Below the pieces are notes generated by a model, which saw only the letters and a list, made by a program, of their open reading frames with translations, was not told the origin of the DNA and made no database searches. The translations under genes were made by a program, and so were the position numbers. Below are positions 52,279 to 60,976 of a stretch of 64,000 nt of DNA, piece by piece (position 1 is the stretch's first letter; the number at the start of each line of letters is the position of its first letter). Source of the stretch: Geomonas propionica (GTDB lineage: Bacteria; Desulfobacterota; Desulfuromonadia; Geobacterales; Geobacteraceae); contig NZ_JAEMHK010000003.1 in NCBI RefSeq assembly GCF_016458235.1, positions 62,001-126,000 on the forward strand, given 5' to 3'.

Positions 52279-54204
52279 CTAATCTTCCTTGTGCTTCTTC
52301 TTGGAGGCCGAGGACTTCTTCTTTTTGGAGGAGGATTTCTTGGACGATTTCTCCTCCTTGGACTTCTTCCCTTTCTTCCCCTTCTTCGACTTGCTGCCGG
52401 ACGACCCCTTGTGTTTGCGGAAGCTGCGCGGTTCCGGGTTGAACTCGTCCTTGATGTTGCTCAAAAGGACCTGGGCCTCCTCCAGATCGGGGTCCGCCTT
52501 TCTGGCCGCTTCCAGCGACTCCTTGGCCTCCGCGATGTGGCCGTCCTTCATCTGCACGCGCCCCATGGCGTTCAAGGCCTTGGCGTGGTCGGGCTTCAAC
52601 TTCACCGCTTCCTTGTACTCGTCGGTGGCGGCGGTGTAGTTCTTCTGGAACTCGTAGACCAGCCCGAGCTTATAGTGCGCGTTGGCGTCGGTGGGGGAGA
52701 GTTCGACCCCTTCCTTCAAGAGCTTGGCCAGGGAGTCGTAGTTCTTGTTCTTGACGTAGATGGCGGTGAGGGCGGTGCGGGCCTCCTGATCGTCCTTTTT
52801 CAGGCGCAGCACTTCCTGGTACTCGTTGGCGGCCTGGTCCATCTCGTTACGCTTGCGCAAGAGGTTGGCAAGCTCGCGGTGGGTCTCCAGCGACTCAGGG
52901 TCCAGCTTGATAGCCGCCTGGTAGGCGCTGATGGCGGAGTCGAGGTCCTTGGTGTTCACGAAGGCACGGGCCAGCTTGAGCTGGGTCGGGGCGTCGGCGG
53001 GGTTCGCCTTGATGAGCGCCTGGTACTGCTCCAGGGCCTGCGGGAAACTCCCCCTCAGCGTGTAGATCTCGGCCAGGCGCTGCCGGGCCTGCAGGTTGTC
53101 CGGCGTGCTGGCGAGCACCTGGCGGTATTCGACCACCGCCTCGTCCAGAAGCGCCTTGCGCTCGTAGACGCCGGCCAGGTTCAAGTGCAGCTGCGGGTTC
53201 TCACCCTTGTTCCTGATGGCGTCGCGATAGTAGGACATCGCCTCGTCCTCGCGTCCCACCGCCAGCAGGCAGTCGCCCAGGTGCTGCTGAGCCACGGCGT
53301 CGGTCGGCTCCTCCGCGATCCTCAACCGGTACTCGCTGATCGCCATCTCGTAATCCTTGGCGTTACGGTACTGGTCGGCCAGGGCCATGTGATCGACCTT
53401 GGGCGTATCCTTCACCTTGGGGACGATGCCGGCCAGCACCCGCTCGTACTCGGCGCTCTTCTGATCCCCTTTGCGGAGGTATCCGTCGGCGAGGAGGCGA
53501 TGCACCTCTTTGTTGCCCGGTTCGGCGATGGCGGCCTGTTTGAGCTCGGTCACCGCCTTGTCGGTCTCGCCGCGGGCGAGGAGCAGGGCCCCCAGCCCCA
53601 GGCGCGCCCGGGCGTTGCCGGGCAGGATGGCGAGCGCCTTTCTGTATTCGTCCTCGGCTTTTTGCTTCTGTCCCACCGCGTCGTAGGAGACGGCCAGGTC
53701 GGTGTGCAGGGAGGCGTCCTCGGGGAGGGCGGCCAGGGCCTCGGTGTAGTGGAAGATGGCGAGCTGGTGCAGCTCCTTTTGGGCCAGGAAGCGGGCAAGG
53801 CCCCCGTGGTAGCGCGGGTCGCCGGTCTTGAGCCCCTGGGAGAGCTCAACCGCTGCCTCCTCGCTGGCTCCCTTCTGCAGGTGCAAAAGGCCCAGGTTGC
53901 CGCTGGCCGGGTAGAAGTCGGGGTCCAGCGCCAGGGTCTCGCGGTACTCCTGGATGGCGGCGTCCATGTTGCCGCTGCGCTCGAAGGCGAGCGCCTTCAG
54001 GTATCGGCCGGGGGCGCCGGTGGGGCAGAGCTCCGCCACCCGCTTTTCGGCATCCTTTTTCTTTTGCTCGCTCGCCTGCGGGGGGAGTTCCAGGATGATC
54101 TTCTTCGCTTCCAGGCAGCTGTTGGTGGCCGGGAAGGGCCAACTGAAGCCGGTGCTGAACAGGGTCACCGCCAGGAGCGACGACAGTGCTGCGTATCTTT
54201 TCAT
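52279..54204 (-). CDS. Large exported TPR-repeat protein with Lys/Ser-rich tail
   Basis: A 641-residue protein with a probable signal peptide (MKRYAALSSLLAVTLFSTGFSWPF). About fourteen tetratricopeptide repeats run from residue 65 to 585; examples are NMDAAIQEYRETLALDPDFYPASGNLG and KNYTAATDEYKEAVKLKPDHAKALNAMG. The last 50 residues are almost only Lys, Ser and Gly/Glu, a strongly basic tail. It is likely a periplasmic or envelope scaffold whose partner is unknown. The gene has a near-perfect sigma-70 promoter and a GC-rich structured 5' leader of about 110 bases. AAGGG lies close to the start codon. No adjacent partner genes give a clue. Confidence 0.85.
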   Translation of the reverse strand: MKRYAALSSLLAVTLFSTGFSWPFPATNSCLEAKKIILELPPQASEQKKKDAEKRVAELCPTGAPGRYLKALAFERSGNMDAAIQEYRETLALDPDFYPASGNLGLLHLQKGASEEAAVELSQGLKTGDPRYHGGLARFLAQKELHQLAIFHYTEALAALPEDASLHTDLAVSYDAVGQKQKAEDEYRKALAILPGNARARLGLGALLLARGETDKAVTELKQAAIAEPGNKEVHRLLADGYLRKGDQKSAEYERVLAGIVPKVKDTPKVDHMALADQYRNAKDYEMAISEYRLRIAEEPTDAVAQQHLGDCLLAVGREDEAMSYYRDAIRNKGENPQLHLNLAGVYERKALLDEAVVEYRQVLASTPDNLQARQRLAEIYTLRGSFPQALEQYQALIKANPADAPTQLKLARAFVNTKDLDSAISAYQAAIKLDPESLETHRELANLLRKRNEMDQAANEYQEVLRLKKDDQEARTALTAIYVKNKNYDSLAKLLKEGVELSPTDANAHYKLGLVYEFQKNYTAATDEYKEAVKLKPDHAKALNAMGRVQMKDGHIAEAKESLEAARKADPDLEEAQVLLSNIKDEFNPEPRSFRKHKGSSGSKSKKGKKGKKSKEEKSSKKSSSKKKKSSASKKKHKED

Positions 54205-54274
54205 GTAGGGCCCTTTTACTTACGAGAGAACGTGTGGTGGGGGCGCGCGCTGCGGCGCCGGGGACTCGGCCCGG

Positions 54275-54309
54275 GGCAGCCGGGCGCTGCCGGGCCAAGT
54301 GTGGCCCGG
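54275..54309 (-). other. Overlapping hairpins in the 5' leader of the TPR gene
   Basis: CCGGGCC/GGCCCGG (54290-54309, 6-base loop) and GGCAGC/GCTGCC (54275-54291, 5-base loop) are both perfect stems and overlap by two bases, so they compete. They lie in the transcribed leader of the TPR gene. Confidence 0.45.
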
Positions 54310-54321
54310 TGAGGTTGCGGG

Positions 54322-54350
54322 ATTATACACATGGGGACTAATAAATTCAA
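54322..54350 (-). promoter_or_regulatory. Sigma-70 promoter of the TPR protein gene
   Basis: On the minus strand TTGAAT, 17 bases, then TATAAT. The -10 box is perfect. Transcription would start near 54315. Confidence 0.75.
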
Positions 54351-54525
54351 TTCCAAAACGATAATCATTAAGGATCCCGCCGCTTTGGGCCCGCAAACCC
54401 GCACTAGGGGAGGGGGGCTCAAAGGTTAAGGCGGATTACCTTGACTTTCATGATAAAGATGGTTAAATCATCTGCACCGGCCATGGGGCCGTTTTTAATT
54501 AAAAGCCGGGCAACAGAGGGGCGCG

Positions 54526-54966
54526 ATGGCGGTAATTCCCAAGGAACCTTTGGAATGGCTGAACCTGTTTCGCCAGCAGATGGACGAGATCTTCCGCTTT
54601 CTCTCCACGCTGGAAGGGCGGGAAGGCTTCACCGACAAAGAACAATCCCCGCTGGTAGACATCTACGAAACCGACCGCTCCTTCGTGGTCGAGGTAGAAC
54701 TCCCCGGCTGCGACCGCAGCGACATCACCCTGAGCCTATGCTGCTCCACCCTGGTAGTGGAGGGGACAGCACGGGACGAAACAGACCCCGGCGCCACCTA
54801 CACCTGCCTTGAGCGCGGCACCGGCCGCTTCTGCAGGGCCATCGAGGTTCCTCCAGGCGCTGACCTGGAAGGGGTGCAGGCGCAGTACCGGCGCGGTCTG
54901 CTCACGGTTGAGTTCCCCTGGTGCAAGGGGGAGAAGCCGCACATCCGCGAGATCCCGATTGAGTAA
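54526..54966 (+). CDS. Small heat-shock protein, Hsp20/alpha-crystallin family
   Basis: A 146-residue Hsp20-family chaperone. The alpha-crystallin domain runs from about residue 40 to 135: PLVDIYETDRSFVVEVELPGCDRSDITLSLCCSTLVVEG, then GRFCRAIEVPPGADLEGVQAQYRRGLLTVEFP, where the usual GVL motif is GLL. The C-terminal IPIE provides an IxI-like anchor. It has four or five cysteines, more than is usual for this family. GAGGGG precedes the ATG. It is followed by lon after 10 bases, so the two are one operon pairing a holdase with a protease. It binds unfolding proteins without ATP. Confidence 0.9.
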   Translation: MAVIPKEPLEWLNLFRQQMDEIFRFLSTLEGREGFTDKEQSPLVDIYETDRSFVVEVELPGCDRSDITLSLCCSTLVVEGTARDETDPGATYTCLERGTGRFCRAIEVPPGADLEGVQAQYRRGLLTVEFPWCKGEKPHIREIPIE

Positions 54967-54976
54967 GGAGAGGTAA

Positions 54977-57415
54977 ATGGAAAACAGGCAGGAGACCGAA
55001 GAACTTAACATACCGGATGTTCTGCCGCTGCTCCCGGTAAGGGACGTGGTCGTATATCCCTACATGATTCTGCCGCTTTTCGTGGGGCGCGAGATCTCCA
55101 TCGCGGCCGTTGATCACGCTCTTTCCAAGGACCGCATGATCTTCCTCGCGACGCAGAGGGACGTGGGTGACGAGGACCCGGCCCCCGAGGCGATCTACGA
55201 GGTCGGCACGGTCGCCATGATCATGCGCATGCTGAAGCTTCCCGACGGCAGGGTCAAGATCCTGGTGCAGGGGCTCACCAAGGGACGCATCACGGAATAC
55301 CTGGCCGAGAAACCCTTCTACTCGGTGCGCATCGACCGGATCATCGAGCCGGCCGCGCCGGAGAACACCCTGGAGTCCGAGGCCCTGATCCGGACCGTGA
55401 AGGAGGAGTTGGCGAAGATCGTGGCGCTCGGCAAGGCGGTTTCCCCCGAGGTCATGGTCATCGTGGAGAATATGCAGGAGCCGGGCGCTCTCGCCGACCT
55501 GGTGGCCAGCAACATCGGCCTCAAGGTGGAAGAGGCGCAGGGGCTCCTCGAGGTGATCGATCCGCTGGAGCGCCTGAAAAGGGTGAACGATCTCCTGAAC
55601 AAGGAGAGCGAGCTGCTCAACATGCAGGCTCGCATCCAGTCCGCCGCCAAGGAGGAGATGGGCAAGAGCCAGCGCGAGTACTACCTGCGCGAGCAGCTGC
55701 GCGCCATCCAGCAGGAACTGGGCGAGACCGACGCCAGAAGCGAGGAGATGGCCGAACTCAGAAAGGCCGTCGAGAGCGCCAAGATGCCCCAGAACGTCGA
55801 GAAGGAGGCCCTGAAGCAGCTCGGGCGCCTGGAGCAGATGCACCCGGACGCCGCCGAGGCGGGCATGCTGCGCACCTTCCTGGACTGGATGGTGGACATC
55901 CCCTGGGGCAAGGCGACCAAGGACGCCCTGGAGATCAACCGCGCCTCCGAAATCCTCAATGAGGATCACTACTTCCTGGAGAAGGTGAAGGAGCGCATCC
56001 TTGAGTTCCTGGCGGTCAGAAAACTCAAGAAGAAGATGAAGGGCCCCATCCTTTGCTTCGTGGGACCTCCGGGCGTCGGCAAGACCAGCCTGGGCAAGTC
56101 CATTGCCCGCGCCATGGGGAGGAAGTTCGTACGCATCTCGCTGGGCGGCGTGCGCGACGAGGCCGAAATCCGCGGCCACCGGCGCACCTACGTGGGGGCG
56201 CTTCCAGGGAGGATCATCCAAGGGCTCAAGCAGGCGGGCTCCAACAACCCGGTTTTCATGCTGGACGAACTGGACAAGCTTGGTTCCGACTTCCGGGGCG
56301 ACCCCTCCTCCGCGCTTTTGGAGGTGCTCGACCCGGAGCAGAACAACAGCTTCTCCGACCACTACATCAACCTTCCCTTCAACCTGTCCAACGTGATGTT
56401 CATCGCGACGGCGAACCAGATGGACACCATCCCGGGGCCGCTACGCGACAGGATGGAGGTGATCAACCTCTCCGGCTATACCGAGGAGGAGAAGCTCGGC
56501 ATCGCCAAGCGCTACCTGGTGCCGCGCCAGGTGAAGGAAAACGGCATCACCGAGGAGACCGTGCAGTTCTCCGAGGAGGCGCTCAGGACCGTGATCGCCA
56601 AGTACACCCGCGAGGCGGGCTTGAGGAACCTCGAGCGCGAGATCGGCTCAATCTGCCGCAAGGTGGCCAGGAAGGTCGCCGAAGGGAAAGGGGAGAAGTT
56701 CGTCATCAGCGCCGGCACCGTCGCCAAGTACCTCGGTCCCCCGAAGTTCCTGCGCGAGGAGGAGATGGACAAGAACGAGGTCGGCGTGGTCACCGGTCTC
56801 GCCTGGACCCCAGTCGGCGGCGAAGTGCTCTTCGTCGAGGCGACGGTAATGAAAGGTAAGGGTGGGCTCACCCTTACCGGCCAGTTGGGCGACGTCATGA
56901 AGGAGTCGGTGCAGGCCGCCCTCTCCTACATCCGCTCCCGTACCGGCGAGTTCCAGATCCCGGAGGACTTCAACTCCACCACCGACATCCATGTCCACGT
57001 CCCGGCCGGCGCCATCCCCAAGGACGGCCCCTCGGCCGGCGTCACCATGGCGACCGCGCTGGTCTCGGCACTGACCAAAATCCCGGTGCGCAAGGACGTC
57101 GCCATGACCGGCGAGATCACCCTGCGCGGCAAGGTGCTCCCCATCGGCGGCCTGAAGGAGAAGATCCTCGCCGCCGCGCGCCTGGGCGTCACCACGGTGA
57201 TCATCCCGATACAGAACAAGAAGGACCTCGAGGACGTCCCGAAGACCATCCTCAAGAAGCTGAAGATCGTCACCGCCGCCAACATCGACGACGTGCTGGC
57301 GGTCGCCCTGGAGAAGTATCCGCCCCCGGCGCCCAAGCAGGCCAAGCCGGAGCCTCCTAAAAGCAAGGTCAGGACCCGCGTCCCAGTCCCGGCCCCGGTG
57401 AGGGGCAAGGCTTGA
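54977..57415 (+). CDS. lon: ATP-dependent Lon protease
   Basis: An 812-residue LonA protease that degrades damaged and regulatory proteins in the cytoplasm. The LAN substrate domain begins [23 protein letters not shown] near residue 17. The AAA+ module has Walker [14 protein letters not shown] near residue 360. The proteolytic domain holds the catalytic serine in [18 protein letters not shown] near 682 and lysine in [14 protein letters not shown] near 725. The last 30 residues are a Pro/Lys-rich tail beyond the usual end. AAGGAGAGG precedes the ATG. It is in an operon with hsp20 upstream and overlaps thiL downstream by 4 bases. Confidence 0.97.
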   Translation: MENRQETEELNIPDVLPLLPVRDVVVYPYMILPLFVGREISIAAVDHALSKDRMIFLATQRDVGDEDPAPEAIYEVGTVAMIMRMLKLPDGRVKILVQGLTKGRITEYLAEKPFYSVRIDRIIEPAAPENTLESEALIRTVKEELAKIVALGKAVSPEVMVIVENMQEPGALADLVASNIGLKVEEAQGLLEVIDPLERLKRVNDLLNKESELLNMQARIQSAAKEEMGKSQREYYLREQLRAIQQELGETDARSEEMAELRKAVESAKMPQNVEKEALKQLGRLEQMHPDAAEAGMLRTFLDWMVDIPWGKATKDALEINRASEILNEDHYFLEKVKERILEFLAVRKLKKKMKGPILCFVGPPGVGKTSLGKSIARAMGRKFVRISLGGVRDEAEIRGHRRTYVGALPGRIIQGLKQAGSNNPVFMLDELDKLGSDFRGDPSSALLEVLDPEQNNSFSDHYINLPFNLSNVMFIATANQMDTIPGPLRDRMEVINLSGYTEEEKLGIAKRYLVPRQVKENGITEETVQFSEEALRTVIAKYTREAGLRNLEREIGSICRKVARKVAEGKGEKFVISAGTVAKYLGPPKFLREEEMDKNEVGVVTGLAWTPVGGEVLFVEATVMKGKGGLTLTGQLGDVMKESVQAALSYIRSRTGEFQIPEDFNSTTDIHVHVPAGAIPKDGPSAGVTMATALVSALTKIPVRKDVAMTGEITLRGKVLPIGGLKEKILAAARLGVTTVIIPIQNKKDLEDVPKTILKKLKIVTAANIDDVLAVALEKYPPPAPKQAKPEPPKSKVRTRVPVPAPVRGKA

Positions 57416-58392
57416 AACTAGCCGAACTGGGCGAATTCGGCCTCATAGACAGGATCAAGGCAAACGTCGCCGCGTCCCCCTCGGTGCTTCTGGGCATCGG
57501 GGATGACGCGGCGGCGCTGTCTCCCACCCCCGGTCAGGTCACCCTGATCACCTCGGACATGCTGCTGGAGGGGGTCCACTTCGACCTCTCCTTCTGCGAC
57601 CCGCGCACCCTGGGCAGAAAATCACTTTCCGTGAACCTCTCCGACGTCGCCGCCATGGGTGCGCGCCCGCGCCACTTCCTGCTCGGCGTCGCGCTCCCCA
57701 AGGAGATCCCCCTCGAATTCATGGACGGCTTCATGGCCGGGATGCTGGAACAGGCGCAGCGCTACGGCGCGACCCTGGTCGGCGGGGACACCTGCGCCTC
57801 CAAGGGGGGGCTCGCCATCTCGGTGACCGCCCTGGGCGAGCAGCGCCCGGAACTGGTGTTGAAGCGAAGCGGAGCGAAGCCGGGGGATCTCATCTGCGTG
57901 ACCGGGACGGTCGGGGACGCGGCGGCGGGGCTTAAGCAGCTCTTTGCCGGCGTGCGGGAAGGCTTCCTGGTGTCGCGGCAGTTGGACCCGACCCCGCGGG
58001 TGGAGGCGGGGGTGGCCTTGGCCGAGGCGGGCGTGGTGACCGCCATGATCGACGTGAGCGACGGGGTGCTGCAGGACCTGGGGCACATCTGCGAGATGTC
58101 GGGGGTGGGGGCGCGCCTGGAGCTGGCCCGGCTGCCGCTTTCCGACGCCTACCGCGCCGGGTGCGGCGACGATCTGTTCGCGCTGGCGCTCTCCGGCGGC
58201 GAGGACTACGAACTGCTCTTCTGCATACCTGCCGGCAAGGAAGCCGAAGTGGCGGCGCTCTGCGCCAAGGTCGACCTACCGGTTAGCGTGATCGGAGAGA
58301 TCACCGCTGGCACCGGGATGAAACTCACCGCCCCGGACGGCTCATCCTACACGCCGCCGCGGCGCGGCTTCGATCACTTCGGCGCGGACTAG
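57412..58392 (+). CDS. thiL: Thiamine-monophosphate kinase
   Basis: A 326-residue ThiL of the PurM-like ATP-dependent kinase fold. It phosphorylates thiamine monophosphate to thiamine pyrophosphate, the active cofactor. Marks are [10 protein letters not shown] at the start, GIGDDAAAL near residue 30, [13 protein letters not shown] near 48, [13 protein letters not shown] near 76, and [15 protein letters not shown] near 212. The start is TTG 57412, overlapping the lon stop as TTGA, so translation is coupled to lon. It is convergent with yjbQ, overlapping it by 4 bases. Confidence 0.94.
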   Translation: MKLAELGEFGLIDRIKANVAASPSVLLGIGDDAAALSPTPGQVTLITSDMLLEGVHFDLSFCDPRTLGRKSLSVNLSDVAAMGARPRHFLLGVALPKEIPLEFMDGFMAGMLEQAQRYGATLVGGDTCASKGGLAISVTALGEQRPELVLKRSGAKPGDLICVTGTVGDAAAGLKQLFAGVREGFLVSRQLDPTPRVEAGVALAEAGVVTAMIDVSDGVLQDLGHICEMSGVGARLELARLPLSDAYRAGCGDDLFALALSGGEDYELLFCIPAGKEAEVAALCAKVDLPVSVIGEITAGTGMKLTAPDGSSYTPPRRGFDHFGAD

Positions 58393-58787
58393 TCCGCACT
58401 GATCCTCACCGCCACCTTCCGCTCCCTCGGTCCGTCGAACTCGCAGAAGTAGAGCGCCTGCCAGGTGCCCAACAGGAGCTTGCCCCGGTCGATCAAAAGG
58501 CGCTGGCAGCTCCCCACCAGGGTCGACTTGACGTGGGCGGCGGAGTTCCCCTCGGCGTGGGTGAAGTAGTGCGCGTCCGGCACTAGCTGGTCCAGGCAGT
58601 TGGCGATGTCCCGTTTCACCGCCGGGTCCGCCCCCTCGTTCACCGTGACCCCCGCCGTCGTGTGCAGCACGAAGACGTCGCAACTGCCGGTCCCCACCAT
58701 CGCCGCCGCAATCAACTCCTCGACCCGCGCCGTGATGTCGATCAGTTCCGTTCTCTCCCTGCTTTTCAATGTCAGGTACTGGATCAT
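58389..58787 (-). CDS. yjbQ: YjbQ/UPF0047-family protein
   Basis: A 132-residue protein of the YjbQ family. The conserved core is GSCDVFVLHTTAGVTVNEGADPAVKRDI, HAEGNSAAHVKSTLVGSC and LLLGTWQALYFCEFDGPRERKVAV, with a metal-binding set of histidines and acidic residues. Members can show weak thiamine-phosphate synthase activity, hence the database name secondary thiamine-phosphate synthase enzyme, though the physiological role is unsettled. The start at 58787 has GGGAGG 5 bases upstream. Its tail-to-tail overlap with thiL is suggestive in this light. The longer frame to 59111 is rejected. Confidence 0.9.
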   Translation of the reverse strand: MIQYLTLKSRERTELIDITARVEELIAAAMVGTGSCDVFVLHTTAGVTVNEGADPAVKRDIANCLDQLVPDAHYFTHAEGNSAAHVKSTLVGSCQRLLIDRGKLLLGTWQALYFCEFDGPRERKVAVRISAD

Positions 58788-58805
58788 CCGTCCCTCCCAC
58801 GTCAT

Positions 58806-58836
58806 AGGTGACTGGCTCCGCAGGTGCCTGTCACCT
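58806..58836. repeat. AGGTGAC palindrome with GACAGGCAC core
   Basis: AGGTGAC (58806-58812) and GTCACCT (58830-58836) flank a 17-base GC-rich loop. Read on the minus strand it gives GGTGACAGGCACC, sharing GACAGGCAC with the terminator at 22142-22181. Confidence 0.6.
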
Positions 58837-58852
58837 TTACTCCATGTGCCGA

Positions 58853-59308
58853 CTATTTTTTGAAGAGACTGTTCCGGATCTTCCCCAGGTATTTGTTGAA
58901 AGGGTTCCCCCTGGAGAGAAAGGGGATGACCGGGGATTCGCGGTGTCCCAGCGTCTGCAGTAGCTTCATGATGGCCGGATTTTTTCCCACCCTGAGGCCG
59001 AGGTTCAGGGTCCTGATCGCCTCCTTCTTTCTCCCGGCGACGAGGTACACCGTACCCAGGCGCAGGAAGTGCTCGGAGTTTCGGGGTTCCCTCTTGATTG
59101 CCTCCTGGCACAGGACTACCGCTGTCTTCACGTTTCCGGTCGCCTGGGCCAGGGCCAGGGCGTACAGGGAGACGTGCTCCGGGGTGCGCTGTTGCTCCAT
59201 GGCTGCCTGCAGGTAGCGCAAGGCGGACGAGAAGCGGCGTGCCTCCAGTTCCTCGGTGCCGAGATGTACCAGTTCGTTCGTCTCCATTTGTTCAAGATCG
59301 GGATTCAC
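58853..59308 (-). CDS. Small TPR-type protein
   Basis: A 151-residue protein with about three tetratricopeptide-like repeats (residues 10-110), such as ARRFSSALRYLQAAMEQQRTPEHVSLYALALAQATG and NVKTAVVLCQEAIKREPRNSEHFLRLGTVYLVAG. A basic tail follows (FLSRGNPFNKYLGKIRNSLFKK). No signal peptide, so it is probably cytoplasmic and binds a partner protein. The start is GTG 59308 with AGGAG 5 bases upstream. It stands alone on the minus strand between yjbQ and folK. No specific function can be assigned. Confidence 0.8.
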   Translation of the reverse strand: MNPDLEQMETNELVHLGTEELEARRFSSALRYLQAAMEQQRTPEHVSLYALALAQATGNVKTAVVLCQEAIKREPRNSEHFLRLGTVYLVAGRKKEAIRTLNLGLRVGKNPAIMKLLQTLGHRESPVIPFLSRGNPFNKYLGKIRNSLFKK

Positions 59309-59453
59309 ACGTTCTCCTGTCGGTGCCGCTTACATTAAGATGGCATACTATACCATTTAATTTGCGCCATGTGAAACTGCCAAGTTGCCTGGTACGGGGC
59401 TATCCCCGCGTTTTTCTTGGCAGGCGGCGCGTTAGCCGCGGCGGCGGGCAGGG

Positions 59454-59482
59454 TTGAAAAAAAAAGGGATTTGTGTTCTAAT
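59454..59482 (+). promoter_or_regulatory. Candidate promoter of folK, apparently leaderless
   Basis: TTGAAA, 17 bases, then TCTAAT. The -10 box ends 8 bases before the GTG start, so the transcript would have no room for a ribosome site. Confidence 0.5.
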
Positions 59483-59490
59483 CTGGCGCT

Positions 59491-59979
59491 GTGGAACAAT
59501 GCGCATACATAGGGCTGGGGAGCAACATCGGCGACCGAGAGCTGAAGCTCCTGATGGCGATAGCGGAGCTGGGCAAGCTGCCGCAGACCAAGGTCACGGC
59601 GGTCTCTCCCTTCTACGAGACCGAACCGGTCGGAGGGGTCCCCCAGGACAACTTTTATAATGCGGTGGTGCGCCTCAACACGGAGCTGGCGCCGCTGGAA
59701 CTCCTGGACCGGTTGAAGAGGCTGGAGACCGAGGTGTTCCACCGGGTGCCGTCGCAGCGCTGGGGTGCCCGCAGCATGGACCTCGACATCCTCCTCTACG
59801 GCGAGCTGGTCTTTAACTGCGAACAACTCACCATCCCGCATCCGGGGCTGGCGGAGCGCCGTTTCGTGCTCCAGCCGCTCTCCGACATCGCACCCGACCT
59901 GGTGCACCCGATCCTGGGCAAACGCATCATAGAGCTGTTGACCGAGCTGGCCTCCCCCGAACAGGTGGTCAGGATCTAG
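59491..59979 (+). CDS. folK: 2-amino-4-hydroxy-6-hydroxymethyldihydropteridine pyrophosphokinase
   Basis: A 162-residue HPPK that transfers pyrophosphate from ATP to the pterin precursor in folate synthesis. The N-terminal AYIGLGSNIGDR, the central VSPFYETEPVGGVPQDNFYNAVV, and the signature RWGARSMDLDILLYGE with PHPGLAERRFVLQPL are all present. The length is typical. The start must be GTG 59491, because the conserved GLGSN block follows at once and no other start is available. No ribosome site is seen. The next gene begins 8 bases after its stop. Confidence 0.94.
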   Translation: MEQCAYIGLGSNIGDRELKLLMAIAELGKLPQTKVTAVSPFYETEPVGGVPQDNFYNAVVRLNTELAPLELLDRLKRLETEVFHRVPSQRWGARSMDLDILLYGELVFNCEQLTIPHPGLAERRFVLQPLSDIAPDLVHPILGKRIIELLTELASPEQVVRI

Positions 59980-59987
59980 GGGGACCG

Positions 59988-60224
59988 GTGAAGTTTCTGA
60001 TATGGGCGCTGTTGGCGTACCTCGTGTACCGGATGTTCGCCGGCAAGACCGCCCAAAAGATTACGAAGCAGGAGCCTGCCGCCGCCGAGACCTTCCAGGA
60101 CCCGGTCTGCGGCGTGTACATAGCCGAGGCCGACGCGGTGGTCGGCAGGATGGAGGGGGAGCGCTACCACTTCTGCTCCATGGACTGTTTGAAAAAATTC
60201 GAAGAGATGCAGCAGCGGCAATAA
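59988..60224 (+). CDS. Small membrane-anchored metal-binding (YHS/TRASH-like) protein
   Basis: A 78-residue protein with one N-terminal membrane helix (residues 2-18, KFLIWALLAYLVYRMFAG) and a short domain with cysteines in QDPVCGVYIAEADAV and YHFCSMDCLKKFEE. This Cys-x(n)-CxxxC arrangement is the TRASH/YHS metal-binding motif; the overall layout matches the PP0621 type. It probably faces the periplasm or cytoplasm with a bound metal, and could be a metal sensor or chaperone. The start is GTG 59988 with GGGGGA upstream. It lies between folK and the transaldolase gene and is probably co-transcribed with both. Confidence 0.8.
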   Translation: MKFLIWALLAYLVYRMFAGKTAQKITKQEPAAAETFQDPVCGVYIAEADAVVGRMEGERYHFCSMDCLKKFEEMQQRQ

Positions 60225-60242
60225 CACATAACCGGAGGAAAG

Positions 60243-60887
60243 ATGAAGTTTTTTATCGACACAGCGGACGTTAAAGAGATTCGGGAGGCCAACGAACTGG
60301 GACTGGTGGACGGCGTCACCACCAACCCCTCCCTGATCGCCAAGAGCGGCCGGCGTTTTGAAGAAGTGATCAAGGAGATCACCGAGATCGTGGACGGCCC
60401 GATTTCCGCCGAGGTCATCTCGCTCGAGCACGACGGCATGATCGCCGAGGCCACCGAGTTGGCCAAGATCCACCCCAACATCGTCATCAAGCTCCCGATG
60501 ACCCCGGAAGGGCTCAAGGCGACCAAGACCCTGCACAAGCAGGGGATCAAGACCAACGTCACGCTGATCTTCACCCCGATGCAGGCACTGCTCGCGGCCA
60601 AAGCCGGCGCCACCTACGTCTCCCCGTTCGTCGGCCGCCTGGATGACATCTCCCAGGACGGCATGGGGATCATCGAAGAGATCAGGACCATCTTCGACAA
60701 CTACGGCATGGACGCCCAGATCATCGTGGCCAGCATCAGGAACCCGGTGCACGTGCTCAACTCGGCACTGATCGGCGCGGACGTCTGCACCATCCCCTAC
60801 TCGGTCATGCTGCAGCTTGCCAAGCACCCGCTCACCGATGCCGGCATCAAGAAGTTCCTGGAAGACTGGGAGAAGGTTCCCAAGTAG
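60243..60887 (+). CDS. tal: Transaldolase (small TalC/FSA-type)
   Basis: A 214-residue Schiff-base class I aldolase of the small transaldolase/fructose-6-phosphate aldolase family. The Schiff-base lysine is K83 in [41 protein letters not shown] and [32 protein letters not shown] are family marks. At the two positions that separate the activities, this protein has Glu57 and Phe129, as in true transaldolases; fructose-6-phosphate aldolases have Gln and Tyr. It therefore should shift dihydroxyacetone units in the pentose phosphate pathway. A GGAGG-type site precedes the ATG. A hairpin follows the gene. Confidence 0.9.
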   Translation: MKFFIDTADVKEIREANELGLVDGVTTNPSLIAKSGRRFEEVIKEITEIVDGPISAEVISLEHDGMIAEATELAKIHPNIVIKLPMTPEGLKATKTLHKQGIKTNVTLIFTPMQALLAAKAGATYVSPFVGRLDDISQDGMGIIEEIRTIFDNYGMDAQIIVASIRNPVHVLNSALIGADVCTIPYSVMLQLAKHPLTDAGIKKFLEDWEKVPK

Positions 60888-60937
60888 AAGACGACGCGGG
60901 AGCTTCTCCCGCGGTTCGGGTAACAACGGCGTTACTG

Positions 60938-60960
60938 AGGGCGGGTCCTGGACCCGCCCT
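60938..60960 (+). terminator. Hairpin after the transaldolase gene
   Basis: AGGGCGGGTC and GACCCGCCCT form a 10-bp stem with a 3-base loop, followed by TGCTTT. A second short stem (GCGGGAG/CTCCCGC) lies at about 60896-60912. It may stop both the plus-strand gene and the convergent dedA gene. Confidence 0.65.
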
Positions 60961-60976
60961 TGCTTTATGGTGGGGA

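Larger units (their letters stand above)
54205..54525. other. Divergent promoter region between the TPR gene and hsp20
   Basis: This 321-base region holds the minus-strand TPR promoter (54322-54350) and a GC-rich palindromic leader (54255-54309). A weak plus-strand promoter (TTGACT at 54440, TAAATC 17 bases on) could serve hsp20. I did not find a CIRCE element or a sigma-32 box for hsp20. Confidence 0.5.

Noticed and set aside
54359-54368. GATAATCATT as a Fur box near the TPR promoter
   Set aside because: Only about half of the 19-base Fur box matches and neither flanking gene has an iron role.
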